A stretch of DNA of 64,000 bases from Wenzhouxiangella sp. XN201 (GTDB lineage: Bacteria > Pseudomonadota > Gammaproteobacteria > Xanthomonadales > Wenzhouxiangellaceae): NCBI RefSeq assembly GCF_011008905.1, contig NZ_JAAIVI010000017.1, positions 930,001-994,000 on the forward strand, in the 5' to 3' direction. Under the pieces are notes generated by a model. The model made no database searches. It was given only the letters and a program-made list of their open reading frames with translations, and was not told the origin of the DNA. Below, piece after piece: positions 18,527 through 27,110 of this stretch (position 1 is its first letter; each line of letters begins with the position of its first letter). Made by a program: the position numbers and the translations under genes.

Positions 18527-20263
18527 ATGTTGAGGTACCTGATTGTGTTCCTGCCGATTCTGCTGCTGGCCGCCTGCAGTGGTGACGACGCGGGTGCGCC
18601 CGACGACGCAGCCGAAAGCGCCCGTTCCGAGCCGGCCGCTGAGCAGGCTGACGAACAGTCGTCTGCACAGACCGAGCGCGCCGCATCCGACGAAGAAGAC
18701 GAACCTGAGACTCTGGCCGAGCCGCGACCGGAAATCTATTCGGAGTTCACGCTCGAATCCGACCTGTCGCATCTGAGCGACAGCCAGCGCGAGATGGTGG
18801 CGGTGCTGATCGATGCCAGCCTGATCATGGACGAGCTGTTCTGGCACCAGGCCTTTGGCGATCGCGAGGCCCTGTTGGAGGAGATCGATGACGAGGCCAC
18901 GCGCGAATTTGCCGAGATCAACTACGGGCCCTGGGATCGCCTGGCCGACAACCGTCCGTTCGTGCCCGGCTATGGCGAAAAGCCCGCCGGTGCCAATTTC
19001 TACCCGGCCGACATGACCCACCCGGAGTTCGAGTCACTGGGAGACATGCGCAAGGCTGATCTCTACACGCTGATTCGCCGCAACGACGACGGTGAACTCA
19101 CCGTGGTGCCTTATCACGAGTTCTACGCCGATCAGCTGGCCGAAGCCGCCGAACTGCTGGAACGCGCCGCCGGGCTGGCCGAGAACGAGAGCTTTGCACG
19201 CTACCTCAGATCGCGTGCGAGCGCCTTGGGTACCGACCGCTATCAGGCCTCCGACCGGGCATGGCTGGAGGTCAAGGACAACAAGGTCGACCTGATCTTC
19301 GGCCCGATCGAGACCTACGAGGATCAGCGCTACGGCTACAAGGCCGCCTTTTCGTCCTACGTGCTGATCAAGGATCTCGAGTGGAGCGAGCGCCTGGCGC
19401 GCTTTGCCGAGTTCCTGCCCGATCTGCAGCGCAACCTGCCGGTACCGGATCCCTACAAGGCCGAACAGCCGGGCAGCAATGCCGAGCTCAATGCCTACGA
19501 CGTGGTCTACTACGCCGGCGATTCCAATGCCGGCTCGAAGACCATCGCCGTCAACCTGCCCAACGACGAGGAAGTGCAGCTGGCCCAGGGCACGCGCCGC
19601 TCGCAGTTGAAGAACGCCATGCGGGCCAAGTTCGACCGCATCCTCGAGCCGATTGCCGAGGTGGTCATCGCCGAGGACCAGCGCGAACACGTCAACTTCG
19701 ACGCCTTCTTCGGCAATACCATGTTCCACGAGGTCGCCCACGGCCTGGGCATCAAGAACCTGGTGGCCGGCCAGGGTACGGTGCGTGCTGCACTCAGGGA
19801 GCACGCCAGTCCGCACGAGGAAGGCAAGGCCGATGTGCTCGGGCTCTACATGGTGCGTGAACTGCACGAGGCCGGCGAGATCGAGGGCGACATCATGGAC
19901 TACTACGTCACCTTCCTGGCCGGCATCTTCCGCTCGGTGCGCTTCGGTGCTTCCAGTGCCCACGGCCGGGCCAACATGCTGCGCTTCAACTACTTCCGCG
20001 ACTTCGGCGCCTTCGAGCGTGACGAGAACGGACACTATCGCGTCGTGCCCGATCGCTTCAGCGAGGCGGTCGATGCACTCTCGCGCGAAATCCTGATGCT
20101 GCAGGGCGACGGCGACTACCTCAAGGCCGGCCGCATGCTCGAGGAGCTGGGCGTGATCGGCGAGCAGTTGCAGTCCGATCTCGACCGCATCGATGAAGCC
20201 GGCATCCCGGTGGATGTGAAATTCCGCCAAGGAAAGGACGTATTGGGACTAGGCACCGACTAG
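18527..20263 (+). CDS. Lipoprotein of the dipeptidyl-peptidase III (M49)-like family
   Basis: A 578-residue putative zinc peptidase. A lipoprotein signal (YLIVFLPILLLAACS; lipobox LAAC with Cys about 17) and an Ala/Glu/Asp-rich linker (about 20-70) suggest an anchored periplasmic enzyme. The zinc site is HEVAHGLG (His401, Glu402, His405), with a third ligand in HEEGKADVLGL (Glu about 432). Classical DPP III has HELLGH and EECRAE; this protein has a plain HExxH, as in the bacterial M49-like branch often poorly annotated. It probably cleaves dipeptides from short peptides, but activity is inferred. The ATG at 18527 has GGAG at good spacing; the GTG at 18518 would be too close. Confidence 0.82.
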   Translation: MLRYLIVFLPILLLAACSGDDAGAPDDAAESARSEPAAEQADEQSSAQTERAASDEEDEPETLAEPRPEIYSEFTLESDLSHLSDSQREMVAVLIDASLIMDELFWHQAFGDREALLEEIDDEATREFAEINYGPWDRLADNRPFVPGYGEKPAGANFYPADMTHPEFESLGDMRKADLYTLIRRNDDGELTVVPYHEFYADQLAEAAELLERAAGLAENESFARYLRSRASALGTDRYQASDRAWLEVKDNKVDLIFGPIETYEDQRYGYKAAFSSYVLIKDLEWSERLARFAEFLPDLQRNLPVPDPYKAEQPGSNAELNAYDVVYYAGDSNAGSKTIAVNLPNDEEVQLAQGTRRSQLKNAMRAKFDRILEPIAEVVIAEDQREHVNFDAFFGNTMFHEVAHGLGIKNLVAGQGTVRAALREHASPHEEGKADVLGLYMVRELHEAGEIEGDIMDYYVTFLAGIFRSVRFGASSAHGRANMLRFNYFRDFGAFERDENGHYRVVPDRFSEAVDALSREILMLQGDGDYLKAGRMLEELGVIGEQLQSDLDRIDEAGIPVDVKFRQGKDVLGLGTD

Positions 20264-20271
20264 GACATGCT

Positions 20272-20313
20272 GTCATCCCGGAAACGCCGCAGGCGTTATC
20301 CGGGATCTCGCAC
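20272..20313. repeat. Short GTCATCCCGG palindrome
   Basis: GTCATCCCGGAAACGCC and GGCGTTATCCGGGATCTCGCAC form a compact hairpin starting 8 nt after the lipoprotein stop codon. Only the left part of the longer elements is present. Confidence 0.65.
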
Positions 20314-20331
20314 TTTTCCGGTGGCTTCCGA

Positions 20332-20360
20332 CTTGAAAGACGACGCGTTTGCGCCCACTT
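20332..20360 (+). promoter_or_regulatory. Heat-shock (sigma-32-type) promoter of htpG
   Basis: CTTGAAA (20332-20338) is an exact -35 for the heat-shock sigma factor. About 15 nt downstream GCCCACTT (20353-20360) matches the CCCCATNT -10 with few changes. It is 36 nt before htpG, a classical heat-shock gene. Confidence 0.65.
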
Positions 20361-20395
20361 CGTGAGCAGTCCAGTCAATCGCGAACGAAGCTGCC

Positions 20396-22288
20396 ATGAG
20401 TGAAGCCAACGCCCCGGAAACCCGCCGGTTCGACACCGAGGTTCATCAGCTGCTCAAGCTGATGATCAACGCGCTGTACTCCAATCGCGAGATTTTCCTG
20501 CGTGAACTGATTTCCAACGCCTCGGATGCCAGTGACAAGCTGCGCTTCGAGGCGCTGACCCACGAAAGCCTCAAGGGCGCCGACCAGGACCTGGCGATCG
20601 ATGTAAGTTTCGATGCCGAAGCCGGCACGCTGACGGTCGCCGATCGCGGCATCGGCATGAATCGCGAGGAGATCATCGACAACCTCGGCACCATCGCGAA
20701 ATCGGGCACGAAGCAGTTCCTGGATTCGCTTTCGGGCGACAAGCAGAAGGACGCCGCGCTGATCGGCCAGTTCGGTGTCGGATTCTACTCGGCCTTCATC
20801 GTCGCCAGCGAAGTCACCGTCGAGACCCGTCGCGCCGATGAGCCGGCCGAGAACGGCGTGCGCTGGACCTCCACCGGCGAAGGCGAGTACCAGCTCGAAA
20901 CGATCGAACGCGCTGATCCGGGCACGACCATTGTGCTGACGATGCGCGAGGATCACACCGACCTGCTCTCGAAATGGCAGCTCAAGCGCATCATTCACCA
21001 CTATTCCAACCACATCGCCTTCCCGATTCGCCTGGCCGAGGCCGGCAAGGATGACGAGCCGGAAACGGTCAACGATTCAAAGGCGCTGTGGGCACGGGCA
21101 AAGTCCGAGATTTCCGACGAGGACTACCAGGAGTTCTACACCAGCCTGACCGGTGATTCGGAAAAGCCGCTGAGCTGGGCGCATCACCACGTCGAGGGCA
21201 ACCAGCGTTACAGCATGCTGCTCTACCTGCCGTCGCAGGCACCGTTCGACATGCTGATCAACCGCGACGAGCGCGAGGGCGTCAAGCTCTACATCCAGCG
21301 GGTGTTCATCATGGATGCCGCCGAGCAGGTGGTGCCGCGCTACCTGCGCTTCATGCGCGGCGTGATCGATTCGGCCGACCTGCCGCTCAATATCTCGCGC
21401 GAGATTCTGCAGGACAATCCGTTGGTCAGGAAAATCCGCGCGGCGGTGATCAAGCGTTCGCTCGACCTGATCGACAAGCTCGCCGGCGAGGGTGGCGAGG
21501 CCTGGGACAAGTTCCAGAAGGCTTTCGGCAGCGTGCTCAAGGAAGGCGTGATCGAGGACTTCGAGCAGCGCGAGCGGGTTGCTTCGCTGCTGCGCTTCGC
21601 CTCGAGCAAGTCCGAAGATGAATCGGTCGGCCTCGACGCGTATATCGAACGAATGCAGGAGGGCCAGGACACCATCTGGTTCCTGACCGCCGACAGCCTG
21701 AAGGTGGCGCAGAATTCGCCGCACCTGGAAGCCTTCCGCAAGCGCGGCATCGAGGTGCTGCTGCTGACCGACCGTATCGATGAGTGGCTGGTTGCCCACC
21801 TGCACGAGTACAAGGGCAAGCAGCTCAAGTCGGTGGCCAGCGGCAAGCTGGATCTCGGCGGCGACCAGGCCGAGCCGGACGAGGCGGCGAAGAAGCTGGC
21901 CGGGCGCATCAAGAAGGTGTTGGGTGAGCAGGTCGGCAATGTCGTTGCCGGCTCGCGCCTGACCGATTCGCCGGGCTGCATCGTGAGCGACGAAGACGCC
22001 ATGAGCCTGCAGATGCAGAAGATGCTCCGACAGGCCGGCCAGGAAGTGCCCGAAACCAAGCCCGACCTGGAGATCAACGCCGGTCATCCGCTGCTCGAAT
22101 TGATGGCCGACACCAGCGACGACAAGCGCTTCGGAGAATTCTCGCAGCTGCTGTTCGACCAGGCCCTGCTGGCCGAGGGCGGCGAGCTGGCCGATCCGGC
22201 CGCCTACGTGAAGCGCGTCAACGACCTGCTGGTCGGCGCGCTGGGCAAGGACAAGGACTCGGACGACGATCATGCCGCCTCGGCCTGA
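20396..22288 (+). CDS. htpG: Molecular chaperone HtpG (Hsp90)
   Basis: A 630-residue Hsp90 homologue, an ATP-driven cytoplasmic chaperone. The GHKL ATPase domain is at the N-terminus: LLKLMINALYSNREIFLREL, ELISNASDASDKLRF (catalytic Glu and Asn), DRGIGMNREEI and GQFGVGFYSAF. The middle domain has LYIQRVFIMD and LPLNISREILQ, and the C-terminal dimerisation domain is complete. Length is normal. A sigma-32-like promoter precedes it. The last 17 nt overlap the start of the sodium-channel gene, an unusual partner for htpG. Confidence 0.97.
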   Translation: MSEANAPETRRFDTEVHQLLKLMINALYSNREIFLRELISNASDASDKLRFEALTHESLKGADQDLAIDVSFDAEAGTLTVADRGIGMNREEIIDNLGTIAKSGTKQFLDSLSGDKQKDAALIGQFGVGFYSAFIVASEVTVETRRADEPAENGVRWTSTGEGEYQLETIERADPGTTIVLTMREDHTDLLSKWQLKRIIHHYSNHIAFPIRLAEAGKDDEPETVNDSKALWARAKSEISDEDYQEFYTSLTGDSEKPLSWAHHHVEGNQRYSMLLYLPSQAPFDMLINRDEREGVKLYIQRVFIMDAAEQVVPRYLRFMRGVIDSADLPLNISREILQDNPLVRKIRAAVIKRSLDLIDKLAGEGGEAWDKFQKAFGSVLKEGVIEDFEQRERVASLLRFASSKSEDESVGLDAYIERMQEGQDTIWFLTADSLKVAQNSPHLEAFRKRGIEVLLLTDRIDEWLVAHLHEYKGKQLKSVASGKLDLGGDQAEPDEAAKKLAGRIKKVLGEQVGNVVAGSRLTDSPGCIVSDEDAMSLQMQKMLRQAGQEVPETKPDLEINAGHPLLELMADTSDDKRFGEFSQLLFDQALLAEGGELADPAAYVKRVNDLLVGALGKDKDSDDDHAASA

Positions 22289-23084
22289 CGGCGAGGCGCT
22301 GGCCCCCGCCGGTGGCTGGCGCGAGCGGCTGGGTCGGTGGGTCGAGGGCCGTGGTGTCAGCCGCTTCATCATCGCGCTGATCATCGTCAACGCGATCATC
22401 CTCGGCCTGGAGACCTCGCCGTCGGTCATGAACCGCGTCGGGGATGTGTTGCTTGCGGCCAACGCAGCCATACTCGGCGTGTTCATCGTCGAGATCTCGC
22501 TCAAACTGATCGCCTTCGGTCCGCGCTTCTTCCGTTCCGGCTGGAACGTGTTCGATTTCCTGGTGGTGGGCATTGCCCTGGTGCCGACATCCGGGCCCCT
22601 GGAGATCCTGCGAGCATTGCGTGTGCTGCGCGTCTTGAGGCTGCTGTCGCAGGTGCCCAAACTTCGCATCATCATCGAGTCACTGCTGCGCGCATTGCCG
22701 GGCATGGGCTGGACGGCTTTGCTGCTGATACTGGTGTTCTACGTGTTTGCCGTGATGGGCACGATGCTGTTCGGCGAGCAGTTCCCGGACTACTGGGGCA
22801 GCCTGGGCGCGAGCCTGTTCTCGCTGTTCCAGATCATGACACTGGAGTCCTGGTCATCGGGCATCGCGCGGCCGATGATGGAAGTCTCGCCGTGGGTCTG
22901 GGCCTACTTCGTGCCTTTCATCCTGGTCTCGAGCTTCATGGTGCTCAACCTGTTCATCGCCATCATCGTCACGGCCACCCAGTCGATCCACCAGGATGAG
23001 GAAGACCTGGAACGCCGCCAGCTGCTCGCCGAACTGCGCTCGATCAACGATCGCTTGAAGCGTCTTGAAGGTGGGAGTGATTGA
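22272..23084 (+). CDS. Voltage-gated sodium channel (BacNav, NaChBac/NavAb-like)
   Basis: A 270-residue six-helix ion channel subunit that should form tetramers in the inner membrane. S1-S3 lie between about 30 and 105. S4 carries four arginines at three-residue steps (R114, R117, R120, R123 in RALRVLRVLRLL). The pore has selectivity filter TLESWS (190-195), the hallmark of bacterial sodium channels. S6 is about 208-235 (VLNLFIAIIV). The C-terminus has an acidic neck (DEEDLERR) and a short coiled coil (LLAELRSINDRLKRLEG), as in the crystallised channels. The start ATG is inside htpG (17-nt overlap), implying coupled translation. In alkaliphiles such channels help in pH and motility control; its role here is unknown. 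Confidence 0.93.
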   Translation: MPPRPDGEALAPAGGWRERLGRWVEGRGVSRFIIALIIVNAIILGLETSPSVMNRVGDVLLAANAAILGVFIVEISLKLIAFGPRFFRSGWNVFDFLVVGIALVPTSGPLEILRALRVLRVLRLLSQVPKLRIIIESLLRALPGMGWTALLLILVFYVFAVMGTMLFGEQFPDYWGSLGASLFSLFQIMTLESWSSGIARPMMEVSPWVWAYFVPFILVSSFMVLNLFIAIIVTATQSIHQDEEDLERRQLLAELRSINDRLKRLEGGSD

Positions 23085-23238
23085 AACCGCAGATTGCGCA
23101 GATTTACGCAGATTGACTTAAGCAAGAAACGGTAATCTGGACAGATTCGCGTTCTTTGTTAAACGATCCTGACGATCTCGTTCCATCAGTCATCTTAGTT
23201 TTATTCGTAATCTGCGTTAATCTGCGAAATCTGCGGTT
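23082..23238. repeat. TGAAACCGCAGATT inverted element, copy 1
   Basis: The left arm TGAAACCGCAGATT is followed by tandem (N)CGCAGATT units; the right arm ends in AATCTGCGAAATCTGCGGTT. The arms (about 36 bp each) are imperfect reverse complements around a spacer of about 85 bp. The first three bases, TGA at 23082-23084, are the stop codon of the sodium-channel gene. No gene is seen inside. Confidence 0.85.
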
Positions 23239-23250
23239 CCATCAATCTTT

Positions 23251-23628
23251 ATGTCCCAATCAGTACGACTCGACAAATGGCTCTGGGCTGCGCGCTTCTT
23301 CAAGACGCGCGCGATGGCCCAGCAGGCGATCAAGGGCGGCAAGGTTGAAATCAACGATGCCTCGCCGAAAGTCTCGCGCCTGGTGCGCTGCGGGGATCGG
23401 TTGCGCGTGACTAAGGGCGAGATTCGCTTCGAGGTGGTGGTCGAGCAGATCGGTGAGCGGCGCGTTTCTGCACCCCTGGCCCAGGCCATGTATCGCGAGA
23501 CGCAAGCCAGTCTCAAGGCCCGCGAGCAGCGCGCCGAGGAGCGCAAGCTGGCGGGTTCGGCGCAGGGGCCGTCGCGCCGCCCGGACAAGCGGGAGCGGCG
23601 GCAGTTGCGTCGCTTTAACCGGGGTTAG
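23251..23628 (+). CDS. hslR: Heat-shock protein 15, S4-domain ribosome-rescue factor
   Basis: A 125-residue RNA-binding protein that binds 50S subunits carrying stalled nascent chains. The S4 domain spans residues 5-65 (RLDKWLWAARFFKTRAMAQQ, IKGGKVEIND). The C-terminal third is very basic (EQRAEERK, RRPDKRERRQLRRF), as in E. coli Hsp15. It follows the repeat element at 23082-23238 by 12 nt. Its 3' end overlaps the convergent GGDEF-EAL gene by 14 nt. Confidence 0.93.
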   Translation: MSQSVRLDKWLWAARFFKTRAMAQQAIKGGKVEINDASPKVSRLVRCGDRLRVTKGEIRFEVVVEQIGERRVSAPLAQAMYRETQASLKAREQRAEERKLAGSAQGPSRRPDKRERRQLRRFNRG

Positions 23629-25711
23629 GTAGTTCGAAGCGGCCGCGCTCGAGCAGGGGGGTGATGTCGGCGGCGCTGGCCGGACGGGCGAACAGATAGC
23701 CCTGGACGAAATCGCAGCCGAGCCTGCGCGCAGCCCGGAACTGGGCTTCGGTCTCGATGCCTTCGGCCACGGTTTGCAGGTCCATGGCGCCAGCCAGCAA
23801 CACGATGGTCTCGACGATTTTGGCATCGGCCGGGTCGCTGACCATGTCGCGGACGAAACTCTGATCGACCTTGAGGACATCGACCGGCAGGCGTTTGAGC
23901 TGGCTCAGCGAGGAATAGCCGGTACCGAAATCGTCGATGAAAATGCGGATGCCCTGTTGCTTCAGTCGGGAGAGCGTGGCCACCGTGTCGAAAGCGTGGC
24001 TCATGGCTGTGGTTTCGGTGACTTCGAGTTCCAGCGCCGAGCCGTCCAGGCCGTAACGCTCCAGCGTGGCCAGGACACGGTCGGCCAGGTCCGGTGCCTG
24101 CAGTTCGCGCGCTGACAGATTGACTGCGATCGGGATCGCCAGACCCTGGCGGCGCCATTCGCGTGCCTGCTCGCAAACCGTTTCCAGCAGCAGTTCACTC
24201 AGGGGCTGAATCAGCCCGGTCGTTTCGGCCATGTTGATGAACAATTGTGTCGGCACGAACTCGCCGTTGAGTCGCGGCCAGCGGGCGAGCGCTTCAACAC
24301 AGCAGGGCAGGCCCGTGTGCGCGTCGATTATGGGCTGGTAGTGCAAGCTCAGCTTGCGTTCGGCAATCACTTCGCGCAGCTCGCGTTCGAGATTGACTCG
24401 TTCGAGCACGTTGAAGGCCTGCTCCGGCGCGAACAGACACCAGCCTTCCTGTGATTCCTTGGCGCGATACATGGCAATGTCCGCGTGCTTGAGCAGCTCG
24501 GCCAGGTCCCGACCGTGCTCCGGGTAGCTGACCAGGCCGATGCTGGCGCCGATGCGGGTGCTGATGCCGTTGATCGTGAACGGCTCTTCCATCATTTCGA
24601 CGATTCGAGCGGCCAGCGCCTGCATGCTGACGATGTCGGTGTCGGGCAGGACAAAGGCAAATTCGTCGCCGCCCAGACGGGCCACGCTATGTTCATCGTC
24701 CAGGCAGGTCCTGAGCCGCGCGGAAACCTCGGCGAGCATACGGTCGCCGGTTTCGTGGCCTTGGGTATCGTTGATGTCCTTGAAACGGTCGAGGTCCATG
24801 TACATGACTCCGACCGGGCGGTTTGTGCGGGCACTCGCAGCGATGGCTCTTGCGGCATTCTCCTGCAACAGGCGGCGGTTGGGCAGCCCGGTCAACATGT
24901 CGTAGCGGGCCAACGCCTCGATCCGCTTCTCGTCAGCCTTGCGTTCAGTAATGTCGTTCCAGATCACGTGCAGGATCTGCCGACCGGCCAATTCCACCAG
25001 GGTGAGGGTGACTTCGACCGGGAAATCCTCGCCATTTCCGCGCCGGTGCACCCATTCAAAGCGGTGAAAGTGCTTTTGGTAGGCCAGCTCGATCACCTCG
25101 CGGGCCTTTTCGGTCGAGAGCCGACCGTCCGGCTGGTGCTCAGGTGAGAGGCTCCAGGGCGGGGTATGCAGGATGTCTGCCTTCGAAGAGCAGCCGAGCA
25201 TGCGCACGGCCGCTTCATTGCAATCGATGAAGTGGTCGTCGGCGAGCAGCAGGATGGCGTCTTCGGATGCGTGGAAGACCTGGTTGAACAGCCGTTCCTT
25301 TTCCTGCAACTGGCGTTCGGCCGCCAGGCTGTCGGTGATCGCCGTGGCCAGCATGACGATGCACGCCCGGCCGTCGATTTCAATCGCCGCCAGGCGGACC
25401 TCGACCGGAAAGCTTTCACCCTGGGCATCACAGTGCTGCGTGAGCAGAATCTCGGGTCGATCACCGACCCGGTCGGCGAGCCGTTCAAGCAGGGCATCGA
25501 GCGCGGCATCGGACAGTTCACAGTCGAGCTTGCGCAGGGTCAGCCCTGCGAGTTGCTCTTTTGAGTAACCGAGTCTTTCCTCGACGCGCTGGTTGGCCTG
25601 CAGCAGTCGTCCGCGCAGGTCGAAGAGCATGAAGCCCATCGGTGCCCGGGCGATCGCCTGGCCCAGCAGGTCCTGGTCGATGGGGTTCGAAAAATCGGGG
25701 AGCGTCAGCAT
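23615..25711 (-). CDS. PAS-PAS-GGDEF-EAL cyclic-di-GMP signalling protein
   Basis: A 698-residue cytoplasmic protein. The first PAS (about 12-130) begins ARAPMGFMLFDLRGRLLQAN. The second PAS/PAC (about 140-260) ends LHVIWNDITERK, leading through a coiled linker to GGDEF (about 270-430) and EAL (about 440-690). Motifs: ARLGGDEFAFVL (intact), VEALARW, ELEVTET, DDFGTGYSSLSQ and AEGIETE; both active sites look competent. The RxxD inhibitory site is not intact (DDEH). It is a stand-alone gene, convergent with hslR and divergent from the MFS gene. The net activity (synthesis or breakdown) cannot be told from sequence. Confidence 0.94.
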   Translation of the reverse strand: MLTLPDFSNPIDQDLLGQAIARAPMGFMLFDLRGRLLQANQRVEERLGYSKEQLAGLTLRKLDCELSDAALDALLERLADRVGDRPEILLTQHCDAQGESFPVEVRLAAIEIDGRACIVMLATAITDSLAAERQLQEKERLFNQVFHASEDAILLLADDHFIDCNEAAVRMLGCSSKADILHTPPWSLSPEHQPDGRLSTEKAREVIELAYQKHFHRFEWVHRRGNGEDFPVEVTLTLVELAGRQILHVIWNDITERKADEKRIEALARYDMLTGLPNRRLLQENAARAIAASARTNRPVGVMYMDLDRFKDINDTQGHETGDRMLAEVSARLRTCLDDEHSVARLGGDEFAFVLPDTDIVSMQALAARIVEMMEEPFTINGISTRIGASIGLVSYPEHGRDLAELLKHADIAMYRAKESQEGWCLFAPEQAFNVLERVNLERELREVIAERKLSLHYQPIIDAHTGLPCCVEALARWPRLNGEFVPTQLFINMAETTGLIQPLSELLLETVCEQAREWRRQGLAIPIAVNLSARELQAPDLADRVLATLERYGLDGSALELEVTETTAMSHAFDTVATLSRLKQQGIRIFIDDFGTGYSSLSQLKRLPVDVLKVDQSFVRDMVSDPADAKIVETIVLLAGAMDLQTVAEGIETEAQFRAARRLGCDFVQGYLFARPASAADITPLLERGRFELPNPG

Positions 25712-25907
25712 GCCCGCTCCGGGCGGACACAGGGGTAGGGTGCCGATGGTCTCGGCAAACTTGCATGGTCCGGGAGCCGCATGGCTGCCGATACTAGTCT
25801 GCCGTGGACTTTAAAGCAATCAGCCTCTGCGATGGCCTAAACTGCACCGCCATGACGCAGCTGTTCCAACATATCCTGCCGCCGGCGATGCAACGGGGTT
25901 TGCCGGT

Positions 25908-27110
25908 GTGAGTGAAACGACCCCCCGGGGGATCCCCCCGGCCGGACGCTTTGCCTTCCTGGCTGCGCTGTGTTCTTCCTTCGGGCAGACCTTTTACATC
26001 GGTTTGTTCGGCGCGGACTTTCGCGCCGACTTCAATCTGGGTGAATCGGGCCTGGGTACGCTCTACGGCACGGCCACCCTGATCAGCGGCCTGAGCATGT
26101 TCTGGCTGGGCGCGATAGCCGACTACCTGACCCTGCGCCGCGCCATTGTGGTGACGATGATTTTGCTGGCCATTGGCGCCACCTTCGTCGGATTTGCACC
26201 CGGTATCGCTGGATTGTTCATCGGGCTGGTCCTTCTGCGCCTGGCCGGTCAGGGCCTGGCTGGCCATCTGGCCGTGGTGGCCGCCGCCCGCTACGCGGTC
26301 AAGCGCCGCGGCCGTGCGGTCGCCATGGCGAGTTACGGATTCATCGCCGGCGAGGCCTCGCTGCCGCCGCTCGTGGCCGGGCTGATGGGCTGGTTGGCCT
26401 GGAGACAGGTTTGGTGGCTGGCCGCCGCGACACTGGTTTTCGTAGCCGTGCCGCTGCTTGTCACGCTGGCACGGCCCTTGAGCGGACGCGAGCCGGCAAG
26501 TGAAACGACAACCGCGTCGAATCCAACGGGTCCGCTGACCCGCCGGAAACTGTTCGTCCACGGCCGGTTTCTGCGGGTTCTTGCCGTCGTGCTGGTCTCG
26601 CCGCTGGTCGTGACCGCCTTGTTCCTTCACCAGAGCTCGCTCGCCGAACGCCTGGCGTGGTCGCTCCCGGCGGTGGCGTCCGGGTTTGTCCTGTTTGCCG
26701 CCATGCAGGGAGTTGCGGCATTTGCCGGAGGCCGACTCATTGATCGGTTCAGCGCCTGCACGCTGCTTCGGTTCTACCTGCTTCCGCTCGGCCTGGGCGT
26801 GGCGGCGCTCGGCATTCTGCCGTCTGCACCGGCCATGTGGGTGATGTTTGCCGGGCTTGGTCTGACGGCCGGGATCAATGGGGTGGTCAGCGGTGCTGTC
26901 TGGGTCGAACTGTTCGGCACCGAGCGGCTGGGCATGATCCGTGGTGTCTACGCCTCGCTCATGGTGCTTTCCACGGCGGCCGGCCCCGTCCTGCTCGGCG
27001 GCCTGCTCGAGCGCGACGTCGCGCTGGAAACCATTGGCGGCGTCTGCCTGGTCTACGTGTTGTTCGCGCCGCTGGTGATCGCCGGACGATTGCGGCCGCA
27101 GTCGGCCTAG
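25908..27110 (+). CDS. Major facilitator superfamily transporter
   Basis: A 400-residue inner-membrane transporter with about twelve hydrophobic helices and a central loop near 195-215. The motif between helices 2 and 3 (GAIADYLTLRRAIV) is the MFS A-type signature in relaxed form. The second half repeats it weakly (GGRLIDRFSACTLLRFY). The start is GTG at 25908 (MSETTPRGIPPAGRFAF); the sequence before it is not in frame with an ATG. It overlaps the convergent ATPase gene by 4 nt at the stop codons. The substrate is unknown, and no neighbour suggests one. Confidence 0.85.
   Translation: MSETTPRGIPPAGRFAFLAALCSSFGQTFYIGLFGADFRADFNLGESGLGTLYGTATLISGLSMFWLGAIADYLTLRRAIVVTMILLAIGATFVGFAPGIAGLFIGLVLLRLAGQGLAGHLAVVAAARYAVKRRGRAVAMASYGFIAGEASLPPLVAGLMGWLAWRQVWWLAAATLVFVAVPLLVTLARPLSGREPASETTTASNPTGPLTRRKLFVHGRFLRVLAVVLVSPLVVTALFLHQSSLAERLAWSLPAVASGFVLFAAMQGVAAFAGGRLIDRFSACTLLRFYLLPLGLGVAALGILPSAPAMWVMFAGLGLTAGINGVVSGAVWVELFGTERLGMIRGVYASLMVLSTAAGPVLLGGLLERDVALETIGGVCLVYVLFAPLVIAGRLRPQSA

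Noticed and set aside
18404-19021. N-terminal extension of the M23 peptidase frame across the lipoprotein gene
   Set aside because: The peptidase begins at the ATG at 18403 with its membrane anchor; the extension is antisense to a well-supported lipoprotein.
23082-23238. Rho-independent terminator or small RNA gene
   Set aside because: The arms are long but there is no T-tract and each arm is itself a tandem repeat; better described as an inverted repeat element.
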